In this document: positions 1 to 7,985 of the stretch, piece after piece
Layout of the letters: each line of letters opens with the position of its first letter
Numbering within the stretch: the stretch's first letter is position 1
Assembly: GCA_001915385.1 (NCBI GenBank)
Contig: MNQK01000034.1
Span: forward strand, 137,520 to 201,519
DNA length: 64,000 nucleotides
Origin: Bacteroidales bacterium 52_46
GTDB lineage: Bacteria > Bacteroidota > Bacteroidia > Bacteroidales > Muribaculaceae
Direction of reading: 5' to 3'
Notes under the pieces: model-generated
Told to the model about the DNA's origin: nothing
What the model saw: the letters and a program-made list of their open reading frames with translations, nothing else
The model's database searches: none
Translations under genes and position numbers: made by a program

Positions 1-195
1 CTGCTCACCCTGGCGCTGACGGGGTGCGTAAGCGACAAAATTAACGAGGCCGAAACTTTTAGTTATGACGATAGCCTTATCACCGCCGATTATCACGGCC
101 ACCGCTACATAATATACAAAGGCTTCAAGCGAGGCGGCATCACCCACGACCCCGACTGCCCGTGCCGAGAGAAAGGAGGAGGAAATGATTGTTAA
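1..195 (+). CDS. C-terminal part of a small lipoprotein (5' end outside window)
   Basis: Frame 1 is open from the first base to TAA at 193-195. The visible start reads LLTLALTGC, which looks like the hydrophobic end of a lipoprotein signal followed by a lipobox cysteine, so the mature protein would be about 55 residues at the outer membrane. The rest is polar with a CPC motif near the end. The last codons (REKGGGNDC) contain the AAAGGAGG ribosome-binding site of the next gene, which it overlaps by 11 bases. Function unknown; the lipoprotein call is inferred because the start codon is not in view. Confidence 0.6.
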   Translation: MLTLALTGCVSDKINEAETFSYDDSLITADYHGHRYIIYKGFKRGGITHDPDCPCREKGGGNDC

Positions 196-373
196 GTCAT
201 ACGAGGTCTATTGCGAATGGTGCAGGAAGTATCTCGGTCGCTACAACGCCTATGCGCCTACTGCGACTCAACTTCGTGCGGATGGCATCAAGATAGTCAT
301 TACCAACGGCAAAACACAACACTTTTGCCAAACGTGTTTTATGAAGTTCAAGGAAGAACAACAACCACGTTAA
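185..373 (+). CDS. Small zinc-ribbon protein
   Basis: A 62-residue protein with two CxxC knuckles, CEWC at 10-13 and CQTC at 48-51, spaced as in a zinc ribbon. The ATG follows AAAGGAGGAGGA at a good distance, so this start is secure. Such short zinc ribbons are common in Bacteroidota phages and usually bind nucleic acid or act in protein complexes; nothing here tells which. First of a run of overlapping small genes leading to the helicase at 1326. Confidence 0.7.
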   Translation: MIVKSYEVYCEWCRKYLGRYNAYAPTATQLRADGIKIVITNGKTQHFCQTCFMKFKEEQQPR

Positions 374-385
374 ACTTGGCTGAGG

Positions 386-562
386 ATGGATGAATTTACA
401 GTGCAGCAGGTGGCACTTAAGCGCATCTGTGAGATTAAAGATATTGCCGACCTCTTGTTTAAGAAAATCCACGACGATATTATCCCTATACCTCGCCAAA
501 ACCGCAAATCCTACGTCTCGCCCTACGCTAAGTTTGACAAAATTAGGAGGAAAAGAAAATGA
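386..562 (+). CDS. Hypothetical 58-aa protein
   Basis: ATG at 386 opens a 58-codon frame starting MDEFTVQQVALKRICEI. It is rich in charged residues with a basic tail (KIRRKRK). Its TGA at 560-562 overlaps the ATG of the next gene (ATGA-type coupling), and that tight overlap on both sides is the main support. No recognised domain; a helical N-terminal half is likely. Confidence 0.6.
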   Translation: MDEFTVQQVALKRICEIKDIADLLFKKIHDDIIPIPRQNRKSYVSPYAKFDKIRRKRK

Positions 563-711
563 ATGTAAAAGAACTAAAAGAAGCCCTCGTCGCCTATCCC
601 GATGATATGGAGGTGGTAGTAGACCGAATGGAATACGATGACTCGGAGCATATTTATGACGCTGAGTTTTATCTTGAAACCAACGACAACAACCAATTAG
701 TGATTGACTGA
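559..711 (+). CDS. Hypothetical acidic 50-aa protein
   Basis: Starts at the ATG that overlaps the previous stop. The preceding AGGAGGAAAAGAAA is a strong ribosome site and encodes the basic tail of the upstream protein. The product begins MNVKELKEALVAYPDDMEVV, a pattern often seen in short phage proteins of unknown role (helix, then strand with DDxEVVV). It ends one base into the next start codon. Confidence 0.65.
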   Translation: MNVKELKEALVAYPDDMEVVVDRMEYDDSEHIYDAEFYLETNDNNQLVID

Positions 712-902
712 TGAAGAAGATACTGTTAGCAATGATACATGGGTTATTGCCTATACTTGGTATAATCCTTATTGTATCTATTATAGCTTTAGCCGTATAT
801 TTTACAGAATGTTTAGGAGTCCCCCAAGGCATTGCGGTCGTAATTGTATTGATAGTAGTTGCATGGATTATAAGTGCAGTGGAGTGGTACAAACATAATT
901 AA
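711..902 (+). CDS. Small membrane protein, two TM segments
   Basis: A 63-residue protein with two clear hydrophobic stretches, about residues 8-31 and 40-58, and short polar ends. Probably sits in the inner membrane as a hairpin. The start overlaps the previous stop by one base, so it is translated in the same operon. Role unknown; a holin is unlikely because it lies with replication genes far from the lysin at 48.8 kb. Confidence 0.65.
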   Translation: MKKILLAMIHGLLPILGIILIVSIIALAVYFTECLGVPQGIAVVIVLIVVAWIISAVEWYKHN

Positions 903-908
903 GTGAAT

Positions 909-1091
909 ATGAAAAAGAAACACCGCAGAGCCGTGTGCTACATCCTATGTGTTGTATGGCTGATAATCACCTCCCCATTGGCGATAATCGGCTATATCGG
1001 AGAATTTGCCGTAACCATTGGCGGATATGTGGCTATCAGACCGATGGAATGGCTCAAAACAAAACTGAAAGTATATGAGTATGACCCCTAA
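909..1091 (+). CDS. Small membrane protein
   Basis: About 60 residues beginning MKKKHRRAVCY, with a basic N-terminus and a hydrophobic segment at about 8-35, so a likely single-pass or hairpin inner-membrane protein. A GTG at 903 lies two codons upstream in frame; I prefer the ATG at 909. The 3' end overlaps the next gene by 17 bases. No family recognised. Confidence 0.6.
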   Translation: MKKKHRRAVCYILCVVWLIITSPLAIIGYIGEFAVTIGGYVAIRPMEWLKTKLKVYEYDP

Positions 1092-1323
1092 AAGAAAAGT
1101 GGGATCGTGGAATGTGGCGGCCGAGTTTGAGGTACGCAATCTTGCGTCCGAGCAGACAGAACATGCTTGCACGATAATTAACGAGAATAAGGAGCGCGGT
1201 TGGCGAGAAGTTCTTGACATGTTAGCTCACGCGGGATTCCGTGGTACAGTTGTAGACAGAATACAACTCAACTTACCTTTGCTGATTGTTATTGATTACA
1301 AAGTTGAAATAGATAAACAGTAA
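1075..1323 (+). CDS. Hypothetical 82-aa protein
   Basis: Begins MSMTPKRKVGSWNVAAEFEV, with a second in-frame ATG at 1081. The middle (CTIINENKERGWREVLDMLAHAG) looks helical and the end is beta-like. Located directly before the helicase gene with only two bases between, so it is in the same operon and could serve replication. No domain recognised. Confidence 0.6.
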   Translation: MSMTPKRKVGSWNVAAEFEVRNLASEQTEHACTIINENKERGWREVLDMLAHAGFRGTVVDRIQLNLPLLIVIDYKVEIDKQ

Positions 1324-1325
1324 AT

Positions 1326-2834
1326 ATGGCACTTGTAAGCGAAAGTTTATATCAGTATCTTATAGATTGGCTGTGCCCTGCGATGGAGGCGGAGTATAAG
1401 CGGTTGTATTCAAAGGGCAAGGACGGCGGCAAACTGAGAGGTCTCGGCAAGTACGACAAGAACGTGTATCAAGGTCGTGTAGACCGACTGAGGGCGATAG
1501 TCCGCAACTTGATTTGCGAAGATAAGATGAAACGCTTTCTCTCGGACGGGTCAAAGAGCGCGATATATGCGTTTAACGGCGTTTGTTTCGTGCGTGTGGA
1601 GGACAGAGAGATATTCTTAAAGGAATTGCTCAAACGGGCGTTTATTGAGCTTGATTTGGGCGAGAAATACAATGACGAGTACCCTGCCAAGGCTATCGCG
1701 ATGAGCTGTCTCGACACCATATCGAGCAGCGACAAGTATCTGTATCGCCCGAATCGGCGTTATGTGGCGTTTCGGAATCTTGTGTATGACGTGGAGAAGC
1801 GCAAGGCGGTGAAGCCCGCTGTGGAGCAATGCCCTGCTACCGTGCTTGACCTCGAATACAAGGATAAGGACGAGCTTTACCGCGAATGTGCGGAGAAGTA
1901 CGACACTTTCGGCAATCCCTGCAAGCTGTGGGAGGATAAAATCGCCGAGATTATCCCGAATAAAGACGCAAGGAGCGTGTTTCAGCAGTGGTGTGGGGCA
2001 TTACTCGCCGACAGGGAGTCATTCAAGATGGAATATGTACTTTTCCTGATAGGCCCCGGCGCAAACGGCAAATCCGTAGTGTCTAATGTGATAGCGACAG
2101 TGTTTGGCAAAGAGAATTTCTCATGTTTTTCGCTCCGGCAATTGTTCAAGGACAGCGACTATAAGGTCAATCTCGCTTCATTGGTGGGAAAGGTAGCAAA
2201 TTTCATTGACGATATAGACGGCAAAGAACTGTCAGGTGGCGATTTCAAACGGTTTGCGAGCGGCGGCGAGTTTCAAGGCCGCGGACTTTACGACAAAAAG
2301 GTCATAAAAGTTACTGCCCCTCCCCTATTGTGCTGCGCCAACGCCATGCCCGAGACTGACGATGACAGCTACGGCGGTCAGCGTCGACGGTTGGTCGTGC
2401 ACACGACTACACGTGCGTTTACGGGCGAGGAGCGTGACACCTCGCTCACCTACAAGCTGACGCGCCCCGAGGCTCTTGTGTATATCTTCCATTGGATTGT
2501 AGAGGGCTACCGCATCTTCGCCAAGAACAAGGGGGATATTGTGATGGGCGAGGATATGAAAAAGGCGCAGGAAATCATCATGGCAGGCAGCAACAATATG
2601 CGCCGATGGTGGGCTGAGAACGAGTACGAGGCGGTCACGGAGTACGATAAGGACTGTTGGCGCAGCTTAGCCGACCTATACGACGAATATAAGGCTTTTG
2701 CCGAGGCTGAGGGCAGCAAACAGCACGCCCGACCCGAATTGTCGGCTATGCTGGCACAAAAAGGGTGTTTCAAGCAGCGATTGCAGGTTGGCTACGGCTT
2801 TTGTCTACGAAAGAAAGAGGCGACACCCGAATGA
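1326..2834 (+). CDS. SF3/D5-family replication helicase (phage/plasmid primase, P4-type C-terminal domain)
   Basis: 502 residues. Walker A is GPGANGKS at 243-250 and Walker B is FIDDID near 293-298. A sensor-like stretch CANAMPETDDD near 340 is followed by an arginine-rich GQRRRLVVH. This order is that of SF3 helicases of the P4 alpha/D5 type, which form hexamers at phage origins. A D5_N-like region should lie before Walker A. I see no clear primase catalytic motifs in the first 200 residues, so it may be a helicase only. Last gene of the operon; its stop codon lies inside a terminator hairpin. Confidence 0.88.
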   Translation: MALVSESLYQYLIDWLCPAMEAEYKRLYSKGKDGGKLRGLGKYDKNVYQGRVDRLRAIVRNLICEDKMKRFLSDGSKSAIYAFNGVCFVRVEDREIFLKELLKRAFIELDLGEKYNDEYPAKAIAMSCLDTISSSDKYLYRPNRRYVAFRNLVYDVEKRKAVKPAVEQCPATVLDLEYKDKDELYRECAEKYDTFGNPCKLWEDKIAEIIPNKDARSVFQQWCGALLADRESFKMEYVLFLIGPGANGKSVVSNVIATVFGKENFSCFSLRQLFKDSDYKVNLASLVGKVANFIDDIDGKELSGGDFKRFASGGEFQGRGLYDKKVIKVTAPPLLCCANAMPETDDDSYGGQRRRLVVHTTTRAFTGEERDTSLTYKLTRPEALVYIFHWIVEGYRIFAKNKGDIVMGEDMKKAQEIIMAGSNNMRRWWAENEYEAVTEYDKDCWRSLADLYDEYKAFAEAEGSKQHARPELSAMLAQKGCFKQRLQVGYGFCLRKKEATPE

Positions 2835-2847
2835 GCGTCGCCTCTTT
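2814..2847. terminator. Bidirectional terminator hairpin
   Basis: A perfect 11-bp stem AAAGAGGCGAC / GTCGCCTCTTT with a 12-nt loop, spanning the helicase stop codon. It lies between the convergent helicase and the minus-strand gene at 2853 and has A/T-rich flanks both ways. Confidence 0.8.
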
Positions 2848-2852
2848 ATATG

Positions 2853-3134
2853 TCATACTGCCATCGGTACGCCGCGATAAGCGTATGTTTCGGCGACTTT
2901 CAGAACAAGAGCCTCGTAAGAGCTGGCTCTGACGAAGAATGTTCGGTTCGGCGCCTCTCCCTTATACAGCACTCTTGCAGTGTATCGGTGCGAGTAGTAG
3001 AGTTTGAGCGTGATTTTCTTTGTGGAGGGGTAGCGTCGCATAAAATATGCGATGAAATACTCCCGAAGCTCGGAGGTAAGCCGATTTTGCGCTTCCGACC
3101 GAGGTCTGTTCGGTGTAGTGGCTGATGTTTTCAT
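2853..3134 (-). CDS. Hypothetical basic 93-aa protein
   Basis: Only clear minus-strand gene in this part. The product is rich in Arg, Tyr and Thr (KKITLKLYYSHRYTARVLY) with no known motif; the pattern suggests a small beta-rich protein. It converges on the helicase gene and shares its terminator. It is preceded by a 300-nt leader with its own promoter at 3439-3469. Being alone on this strand beside divergent promoters, a regulatory role is possible but not shown. Confidence 0.55.
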   Translation of the reverse strand: MKTSATTPNRPRSEAQNRLTSELREYFIAYFMRRYPSTKKITLKLYYSHRYTARVLYKGEAPNRTFFVRASSYEALVLKVAETYAYRGVPMAV

Positions 3135-3438
3135 TTTGTTCTTGTAGCATTTAGAACGGTTATAGGCACAAAAAGAGCGTGTACCAAATGCGCTGCTACA
3201 AGATTAGTGTTCACTCTGACGAGCTTACCGTTCTTACGCAAAAGGCACACGCCTATAATGTCCACGATTGAGCATAAAAAATGCCCGACCGAAATTGGTT
3301 GAGCGGATAATGCCGCCCGTCATAGTGATTGGGTCACTAACCTTGTAGCGTTGCAAAATTACGCTCAAAAATCCGATTTTCCAAATTTATTTTCGGAAAA
3401 TCAGCGGCTTATGTTCCGCAGTGGATTATTTCACACCG
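3135..3438 (-). other. Long structured leader of the 2853 gene, with possible short ORFs
   Basis: No full gene here. Several long-range inverted repeats are visible: CTTGTAGCA 3141-3149 with TGCTACAAG 3192-3200; AGAACGGT near 3153 with ACCGTTCT near 3227; TTATAGGC near 3160 with GCCTATAA near 3251; AGTGA/TCACT near 3324-3338. On the minus strand an ATG at 3323 opens a 29-codon frame (to 3234). An overlapping frame from GTG 3265 ends with TGA sharing the ATG of the next gene (3131). The tight ATGA overlap hints that the second may be translated. Confidence 0.4.
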
Positions 3439-3469
3439 CAAAGATAGTATATTTCAATTAATTATGCAA
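3439..3469 (-). promoter_or_regulatory. Leftward Bacteroidota promoter
   Basis: On the minus strand the -7 box is TATCTTTG (CAAAGATA at 3439-3446 on the given strand). The -33 element is a TTG (CAA at 3467-3469) with 20 nt between. It points to the gene at 2853. Its -33 lies in TTATGCAA, an inverted copy of the sequence at the opposing promoter. Confidence 0.65.
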
Positions 3470-3496
3470 CAAAACTTAAAGTTTCTTTAACTTTTA

Positions 3497-3527
3497 TTGC
3501 ATAACTCACATATTTTCACCATATTTG
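3497..3527 (+). promoter_or_regulatory. Rightward Bacteroidota promoter for the 3.6-9.8 kb operon
   Basis: The -33 TTG at 3497-3499 and the -7 CATATTTG at 3520-3527 (one mismatch to TAnnTTTG) are 20 nt apart. The -33 sits in TTGCATAA, the inverted partner of TTATGCAA at 3462-3469. The first ATG after it (3533) is only five bases away; the preferred gene start at 3632 leaves a leader of about 100 nt. Confidence 0.6.
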
Positions 3528-3631
3528 TACTTATGAAACGTGCGAGGTTTCGGAAAAGGAATTTAACGGCTCAGACAAGTACCCCGGTTCTCGCACAGCC
3601 GGGCGAAAGTTTGAGCCTTTTATTTGGAAAA

Positions 3632-4324
3632 ATGAGCAACGAAATCAAGCAAGGCGACAAGGTGAGGGTGTCGGAGAACGCGCCGAAGATTTACACGAAA
3701 GACGGCTTTAATCTTGCGACAAAAATGGATTTTGAAGTCGTGGAGATTGAAGATGAATGCGCCCGTATAGAGAACGCAGATATGATTCTTACAATGGTGT
3801 ATGTCCTCCCGACCAAGTATCTCGTCAAGGTCGATGCGGAGGCGAAAGAGGCGAAGTACCACAAAGGCGACCGAATAAAGTTCAAAAACATCTATGAACT
3901 ACAAAAGGTAAAGGATAAAAGTTTTCGGTGGATGCTGCTGATGTTTGCAAGCAAAGAAGCAACCATAACAGCGGTTGAGGATAACGGTTTTTACAGAGTG
4001 GATATAGACCCAAGCATAGGCGGCATCAATGACGATATGATTGAGCGCAAGGTCGAGCCAACGGAGCAGACGGAGGCGGAGAAGAAACCCTACGACGGCA
4101 TATCCAAAGAAACCGCAAACGAAATATCCGATATGTTAGAGGCTTACGCCAAAGCATTATCGGGCATTGCTGACCCTTTCGATTGGCAGATATATGAAGC
4201 CGACCTCGCCAAAGAGATTGTGCTTAAAACCGTAAACTCCGCATCGGACAGACGCCCAATGGCCATAGCCGAGTATGCCGTTTCGGTTGCCAAAGCGGTT
4301 GTGGAGGGGCTGAAAGGGAAGTGA
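3632..4324 (+). CDS. Hypothetical protein with two KOW/SH3-like segments
   Basis: The frame is open from a TTG at 3497, but the promoter covers that codon. The first convincing protein start is ATG 3632 (MSNEIKQGDKVRV), giving 230 residues. Two similar beta-type segments begin GDKVRV (about 8) and GDRIKF (about 78), like small SH3/KOW barrels. A helical C-terminal part (about 155-230) ends VAKAVVEGLKGK. First gene of the early operon. A related GDKVRM segment occurs in the protein at 6927. Function unknown; nucleic-acid or protein binding is plausible. Confidence 0.65.
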   Translation: MSNEIKQGDKVRVSENAPKIYTKDGFNLATKMDFEVVEIEDECARIENADMILTMVYVLPTKYLVKVDAEAKEAKYHKGDRIKFKNIYELQKVKDKSFRWMLLMFASKEATITAVEDNGFYRVDIDPSIGGINDDMIERKVEPTEQTEAEKKPYDGISKETANEISDMLEAYAKALSGIADPFDWQIYEADLAKEIVLKTVNSASDRRPMAIAEYAVSVAKAVVEGLKGK

Positions 4325-4326
4325 GT

Positions 4327-4410
4327 ATGGCAGTAGGCTCCAAAATTCTGTTGGCAAGTCCGGCAATGATAGAAGGTGAAATCAAATATTCTGATGACAA
4401 TGGAAACTAA
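4327..4410 (+). CDS. Possible 27-aa peptide
   Basis: ATG 4327, two bases after the previous stop, opens 27 codons (MAVGSKILLASPAMIEG) to TAA at 4410. It overlaps the start of the next gene. Short, so support is only position and a sensible amino-acid pattern; it could also be a translational coupler. Confidence 0.35.
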   Translation: MAVGSKILLASPAMIEGEIKYSDDNGN

Positions 4411-4582
4411 GGAGCGCGAGGCGTACAGAAAGGCGTGTAGGCACTACGGCGTTGAGGGTAATTGCCATAAGCAATTCCACGCAGAGCGTATCTATGGCTA
4501 CTACTTTGCGGTAGATGTTGCCTGCTCTCCCGACTGCGACTGCGCGAGAATGAGAAGATTTGATAAACGTAAGAAAGACTGA
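4394..4582 (+). CDS. Small Cys/His-rich protein
   Basis: About 62 residues from ATG 4394 (a further ATG at 4400; GTG at 4376 also in frame). Cysteines and histidines occur as CRHYG, GNCHKQFH and CSPDCDC, which could hold a metal. Small, charged and followed two bases later by the next gene. No family recognised. Confidence 0.55.
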   Translation: MTMETKEREAYRKACRHYGVEGNCHKQFHAERIYGYYFAVDVACSPDCDCARMRRFDKRKKD

Positions 4583-4584
4583 CT

Positions 4585-5001
4585 ATGGGCGACAAAGATA
4601 CAAACAAGTTGTTCGGAAATCCCGAAATACTGATTTGCGAGCCGAATGGCGAAATGAAGCCACTCGGCAAGGTTGTGGAATGTAGTGCAAGACTTGAATC
4701 GGAGGATGAAGCGGATTATGTTCCGACAAAGGATAGTTTCTCGTTTTCGTTTGAAGTGCCGAGTCTATCCAAGTGGTTTGAGGAAAACGCTAACCTTAAA
4801 CCAGTTCAAGAGGCGCAAGATATGCTCACACGATTGCGCGACTATCACGCTCTATGGCATAAATACTATGGCATGGGGATGCGCAAGGAGCGCAGAAAGA
4901 TTGAGCGCAATTTCAACGCTCTCTCACAGCGTTTCGCACTTCATTGCAAGATTTACAACATAACGATACAATCCAAAAAGACAAATGAGCATAAAGATTA
5001 A
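4585..5001 (+). CDS. Hypothetical 138-aa protein
   Basis: Starts MGDKDTNKLFGNPEILICEPNG. An acidic middle is followed by a helical, basic segment (RDYHALWHKYYGMGMRKERRKIERNF) that suggests a coiled or DNA-contacting helix. It overlaps the next gene by 17 bases, consistent with one operon. No domain recognised. Confidence 0.6.
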   Translation: MGDKDTNKLFGNPEILICEPNGEMKPLGKVVECSARLESEDEADYVPTKDSFSFSFEVPSLSKWFEENANLKPVQEAQDMLTRLRDYHALWHKYYGMGMRKERRKIERNFNALSQRFALHCKIYNITIQSKKTNEHKD

Positions 5002-5470
5002 ACAGCGTAAGCCTTACCTCGTGAAAGAGGTTGGCGAGTGGAAGTTCACGTTCCACTACAAGGAGGGAAGCATCGAGCGGACTTTCCTTTCGATAACGTG
5101 CGATAGCGGAATGTTTAATTGCCGTATCGGAGGCAGAAATGATATGTATTATTTCCTGCTTAATGCGGCGATAGAAGACGATATTCCCGTTTTGCATGAT
5201 TACATGACACGTTTGTATCATTTGGCTACGGTGTGGAACGACACGGAATTAGCCAAAGATGTAAACACGGCTATAAATAACTGGCATGAGCGTGCAAATG
5301 CTAAAGGCGCGGAAAAGGCGAAAGCCGTTACCGATTCCGAGGAAATGGCTTCGCAGGCGTTCATGGAGGACATCGTTTCGGAGCAGGGCATGAGCAAGAA
5401 AGAGCTGAAAGCGAAACGAGAGGTCGACAAGGAGCTTATGCGTGCAATTCTGAACGAGGATAAAGAGTAA
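4985..5470 (+). CDS. Hypothetical 161-aa protein
   Basis: Begins MSIKIKQRKPYLVKEVGEWKF. The N-terminal half is beta-like with a CDSGMFNCRIGG segment; the C-terminal half is a long charged helix (EEMASQAFMEDIVSEQGMSKK onward), perhaps a coiled coil. It ends in the ATG of the next gene. Conserved-looking phage early protein with unknown role. Confidence 0.6.
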   Translation: MSIKIKQRKPYLVKEVGEWKFTFHYKEGSIERTFLSITCDSGMFNCRIGGRNDMYYFLLNAAIEDDIPVLHDYMTRLYHLATVWNDTELAKDVNTAINNWHERANAKGAEKAKAVTDSEEMASQAFMEDIVSEQGMSKKELKAKREVDKELMRAILNEDKE

Positions 5471-6105
5471 TGGCTAAGCAACCACTCATAGAGGCTAAAG
5501 ACGTGTCGAAGCTGATAACGCTCTTTGACCGGATGTACAAACTCGGCGTGGAGGACGGCTATCAGCACTCGCACGACGAGGGGCTGTGTCGTGAGCATAT
5601 CGAAACGACCAACTATCCCGGCAACTTCGGACTGATACGCGACGGCTTCATATCCGATGAAATAGACTGGCAACTGACGCTCCAGCGAGAGGCAAAGGCT
5701 ATGAAGATTTACGAAGCTGTCCGTAAAATGTTTATCCGCATGGGGGCGTGGGCGCGAAGTAATTTCTATTCATGCATATTACCCGTAGCGCAGGACTTCT
5801 ACAATATGGGGGTCGAGGATTTCCTCGCCAATCCCAACGCCGACACTATCACCACGTTCATGGAGGAACGGCGTGTATTGTGGGGCGGCAAGAGAGTTGA
5901 CACCTACGGCTATGTGGAAAAGATACAAGGCTTCTGTGGCAAGCGTATGCGCAGTGAGGCGGCGGCGTTGGAGGGGCTTGTGGAAACACGGACGAGCAAG
6001 TATCAGCGCATAGGCGAAGACGATTTGCGCAAGCGGGTATTGAAAGAAAAATGGTGGCTGCACTTCCGCCGAGCCGTGGCGGTTGTAAATACTAATAGGA
6101 ATTGA
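5470..6105 (+). CDS. Hypothetical 211-aa protein
   Basis: Starts MAKQPLIEAKDVSKLITLFDRM at the last base of the previous gene. Mostly helical with aromatic-rich segments (WARSNFYSCILPVAQDFYNMG). No catalytic motif visible. It lies before the Dam-like methylase. Unknown; I cannot assign a family. Confidence 0.6.
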   Translation: MAKQPLIEAKDVSKLITLFDRMYKLGVEDGYQHSHDEGLCREHIETTNYPGNFGLIRDGFISDEIDWQLTLQREAKAMKIYEAVRKMFIRMGAWARSNFYSCILPVAQDFYNMGVEDFLANPNADTITTFMEERRVLWGGKRVDTYGYVEKIQGFCGKRMRSEAAALEGLVETRTSKYQRIGEDDLRKRVLKEKWWLHFRRAVAVVNTNRN

Positions 6106-6107
6106 GT

Positions 6108-6581
6108 ATGGATGTGTCTTTTCAACGTTCGGCTGCTTCTGATGAGTGGTACACGCCACCATACATAATAGAGGCATTGGGCGAGTTTGATTTAGACCCG
6201 TGCGCGGCTCATGGCTGGATAACCGCCAAAAGGCACCTTTACAAGGAGGATGACGGGTTGATTAACGAATGGCATGGACGCGTTTGGCTCAACCCTCCGT
6301 ATTCGCGCAAACTCGTATGTGCGTTTATTGAGAAAATGGCTCGTCACGGCAACGGGATTGCCCTTATATTCAACCGCATGGATATTGCGCTATGGCATAA
6401 CACGATATTCCCGACAGCAGACTCTATGCTTATTCTGCGTGGCAGACTCAAATTTTACAGACCCGATGGCTTACAAGGCGATTCGGCAGGATGCGGCTCA
6501 GTGCTATTGGCATGGGGCGAGGAAAATTCGCGAGTCTTGCAGAATTGCGGACTACACGGTGTATTTATAAAATTGAAATAG
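6108..6581 (+). CDS. Phage DNA N6-adenine methyltransferase (Dam-like, PF05869 type)
   Basis: 157 residues from ATG 6108; a TTG two codons upstream is less likely. Visible hallmarks are DEWYTPPYIIEAL near the start, FDLDPCAA near 27, the catalytic NPPY at 62-65 and a GCGSVLLAW strand near the end. This short single-domain architecture is typical of phage Dam-like enzymes, which methylate adenine in phage DNA, usually against host restriction or for regulation. It lies within a run of closely packed early genes. Target site cannot be told from sequence. Confidence 0.85.
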   Translation: MDVSFQRSAASDEWYTPPYIIEALGEFDLDPCAAHGWITAKRHLYKEDDGLINEWHGRVWLNPPYSRKLVCAFIEKMARHGNGIALIFNRMDIALWHNTIFPTADSMLILRGRLKFYRPDGLQGDSAGCGSVLLAWGEENSRVLQNCGLHGVFIKLK

Positions 6582-6582
6582 T

Positions 6583-6930
6583 ATGAACCGACCGATAAAT
6601 ATACAGCACCCGACACCTCAGGCGAGAAGTGTGGCGCAAGTAATTCTCCCGATTGGGTTGTACTGCAACCAAGCGTTGCAGAAAGCAAAGCCGGGAGACT
6701 GGGTTTTGTTCGAGAGTACATGGAAGCGGACAGATATGCGCGTTGTGCAGTTATGCCGTTTCCGCATCAACTCGCCGGAGTTCACCTTCATGCTCCGCTC
6801 TATCTACGGCGAGAATATGACCATTGCCAAGCTGATGGAGCGTTGGGAGGCGTGGGCTGTTGTCGAGGGGATAGGGCGAGATGGTATTGACAAGGAGCAA
6901 TGTGTTATTGTGGAGGTAAGCGAAGAATGA
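6583..6930 (+). CDS. Hypothetical 115-aa protein (possible ASCH/PUA-like fold)
   Basis: Starts one base after the methylase stop. The core KPGDWVLFESTWKRTDMRVVQL resembles the beta-barrel pattern of ASCH/PUA-like domains, which bind RNA or modified nucleotides, but the match is weak and made by eye. It ends TGA inside the next ATG (ATGA). Confidence 0.5.
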   Translation: MNRPINIQHPTPQARSVAQVILPIGLYCNQALQKAKPGDWVLFESTWKRTDMRVVQLCRFRINSPEFTFMLRSIYGENMTIAKLMERWEAWAVVEGIGRDGIDKEQCVIVEVSEE

Positions 6931-7532
6931 CATATCGGAATAAGATATATAAAATCGCGGCGGTGTGGCTATATTCGAGATTGCCCGCTCGTTTCTATTT
7001 GTGGTTCACACACAGATATAAAACAACGCCGATTAACTATTGGCTGATAGTGATACAGAATTGGCAATGGAGATGTGTGAGAGCTACATCTCGCAAACAA
7101 AGAGATAAAGAGATGGAGAAGAAATTAAAGAAAGGCGATAAAGTCCGTATGAGAAGAACCGTATGCTTTGATTACATAACTTTTGAGAAAGGTTGTGTTG
7201 GTGAAGTGTCGTCGGACGAGGACACTAAAGGCTTCTGCCGAATAAGAATGAAGAACGCGGAAAGCGGTGAAATGACAGAGCATTTTATCTGTGCTTGCAA
7301 TTTAGAGCCGATAGATAGTAAGCTCGCTTTCCTCTCTGATTTAGCCGCTGTGCTTCGCAAACATAATGCGGTGATAAACGTGGGTTGGAATGGCAATCAC
7401 TCCGACGGCTATCCTTGTATTGATGTGAATATACAATTTGAGAATAGCAATAGGGTTGCTTGCCTTGAAGATGTGCTTAATTGGAGTATAACTGCCGACA
7501 CGATAATGGACTACGACAAGGAATGGGTATGA
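6927..7532 (+). CDS. Hypothetical protein with KOW-like segment
   Basis: ATG 6927 overlaps the previous stop. The N-terminal 60 residues are basic and aromatic (RLPARFYLWFTHRYK). An internal ATG at 7114 (MEKKLKKGDKVRMRR) follows AAAGAGATAAAGAG and may be the true or a second start. It begins a small-barrel segment like that of the gene at 3632. The C-terminal part (NVGWNGNHSDGYPCIDVNIQFEN) looks like a compact beta domain. Role unknown. Confidence 0.55.
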   Translation: MTYRNKIYKIAAVWLYSRLPARFYLWFTHRYKTTPINYWLIVIQNWQWRCVRATSRKQRDKEMEKKLKKGDKVRMRRTVCFDYITFEKGCVGEVSSDEDTKGFCRIRMKNAESGEMTEHFICACNLEPIDSKLAFLSDLAAVLRKHNAVINVGWNGNHSDGYPCIDVNIQFENSNRVACLEDVLNWSITADTIMDYDKEWV

Positions 7533-7984
7533 GCAAAATCTATTTAGGTATAGACCCCGGAAGCAACGGCGGCCTGGTATGGCTCGATTCTGATGGCTCT
7601 TTTTTGGAATGTCAGAAAATGCCGTCAACGCCGCAGGACATTCTTACCGCATTAGGCGGTTGGAATACTGACGATGTGGTGTGCTTCATTGAGAAAGTCG
7701 GCTTCGGTATGCCGGGACAGAGTTCAAAGGCTACTGCTACATTCGCCCGACACTGCGGCCAGTTGGAGATGGCTCTTTTAGCAAAAGGCATATCCACCGT
7801 GGAAGTTACTCCTGCCAAGTGGCAGAAGCACTTTAATCTGCAAGGTAAAAGTAACGAAAGCAAAACTTCGCACAAAAATCGCATTAAGGCGTGGTCGCAA
7901 CAGCGATTTCCGAAGCAGAAGGTTACGCTATGGGCGGCTGACGCTTTGGCGATTGCAAGTTATGGATTTGAAATGAGAAAGTGA
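7529..7984 (+). CDS. RuvC-like Holliday-junction resolvase
   Basis: 151 residues from ATG 7529, which overlaps the previous stop. RNase-H-fold motifs are clear: YLGIDPGSNGG with D9, CFIEKVG with E55 and WAADALAIA with D138. These acidic residues are placed as in RuvC-type nucleases. Phage members cut branched DNA from replication and recombination before packaging. The motif GQSSKATATFARHCGQLE is typical of the phage/bacteroidal branch. Its neighbours (Dam-like, SSB-like) fit a DNA-metabolism operon. Confidence 0.85.
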   Translation: MSKIYLGIDPGSNGGLVWLDSDGSFLECQKMPSTPQDILTALGGWNTDDVVCFIEKVGFGMPGQSSKATATFARHCGQLEMALLAKGISTVEVTPAKWQKHFNLQGKSNESKTSHKNRIKAWSQQRFPKQKVTLWAADALAIASYGFEMRK

Positions 7985-7985
7985 T

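Noticed and set aside
197..892. 231-codon minus-strand ORF
   Set aside because: Runs opposite to five overlapping plus-strand genes with good ribosome sites; no sensible protein pattern.
3497..3631. N-terminal extension of the 3632 gene from TTG 3497
   Set aside because: The extension covers the promoter boxes and the transcript would start downstream of that codon.
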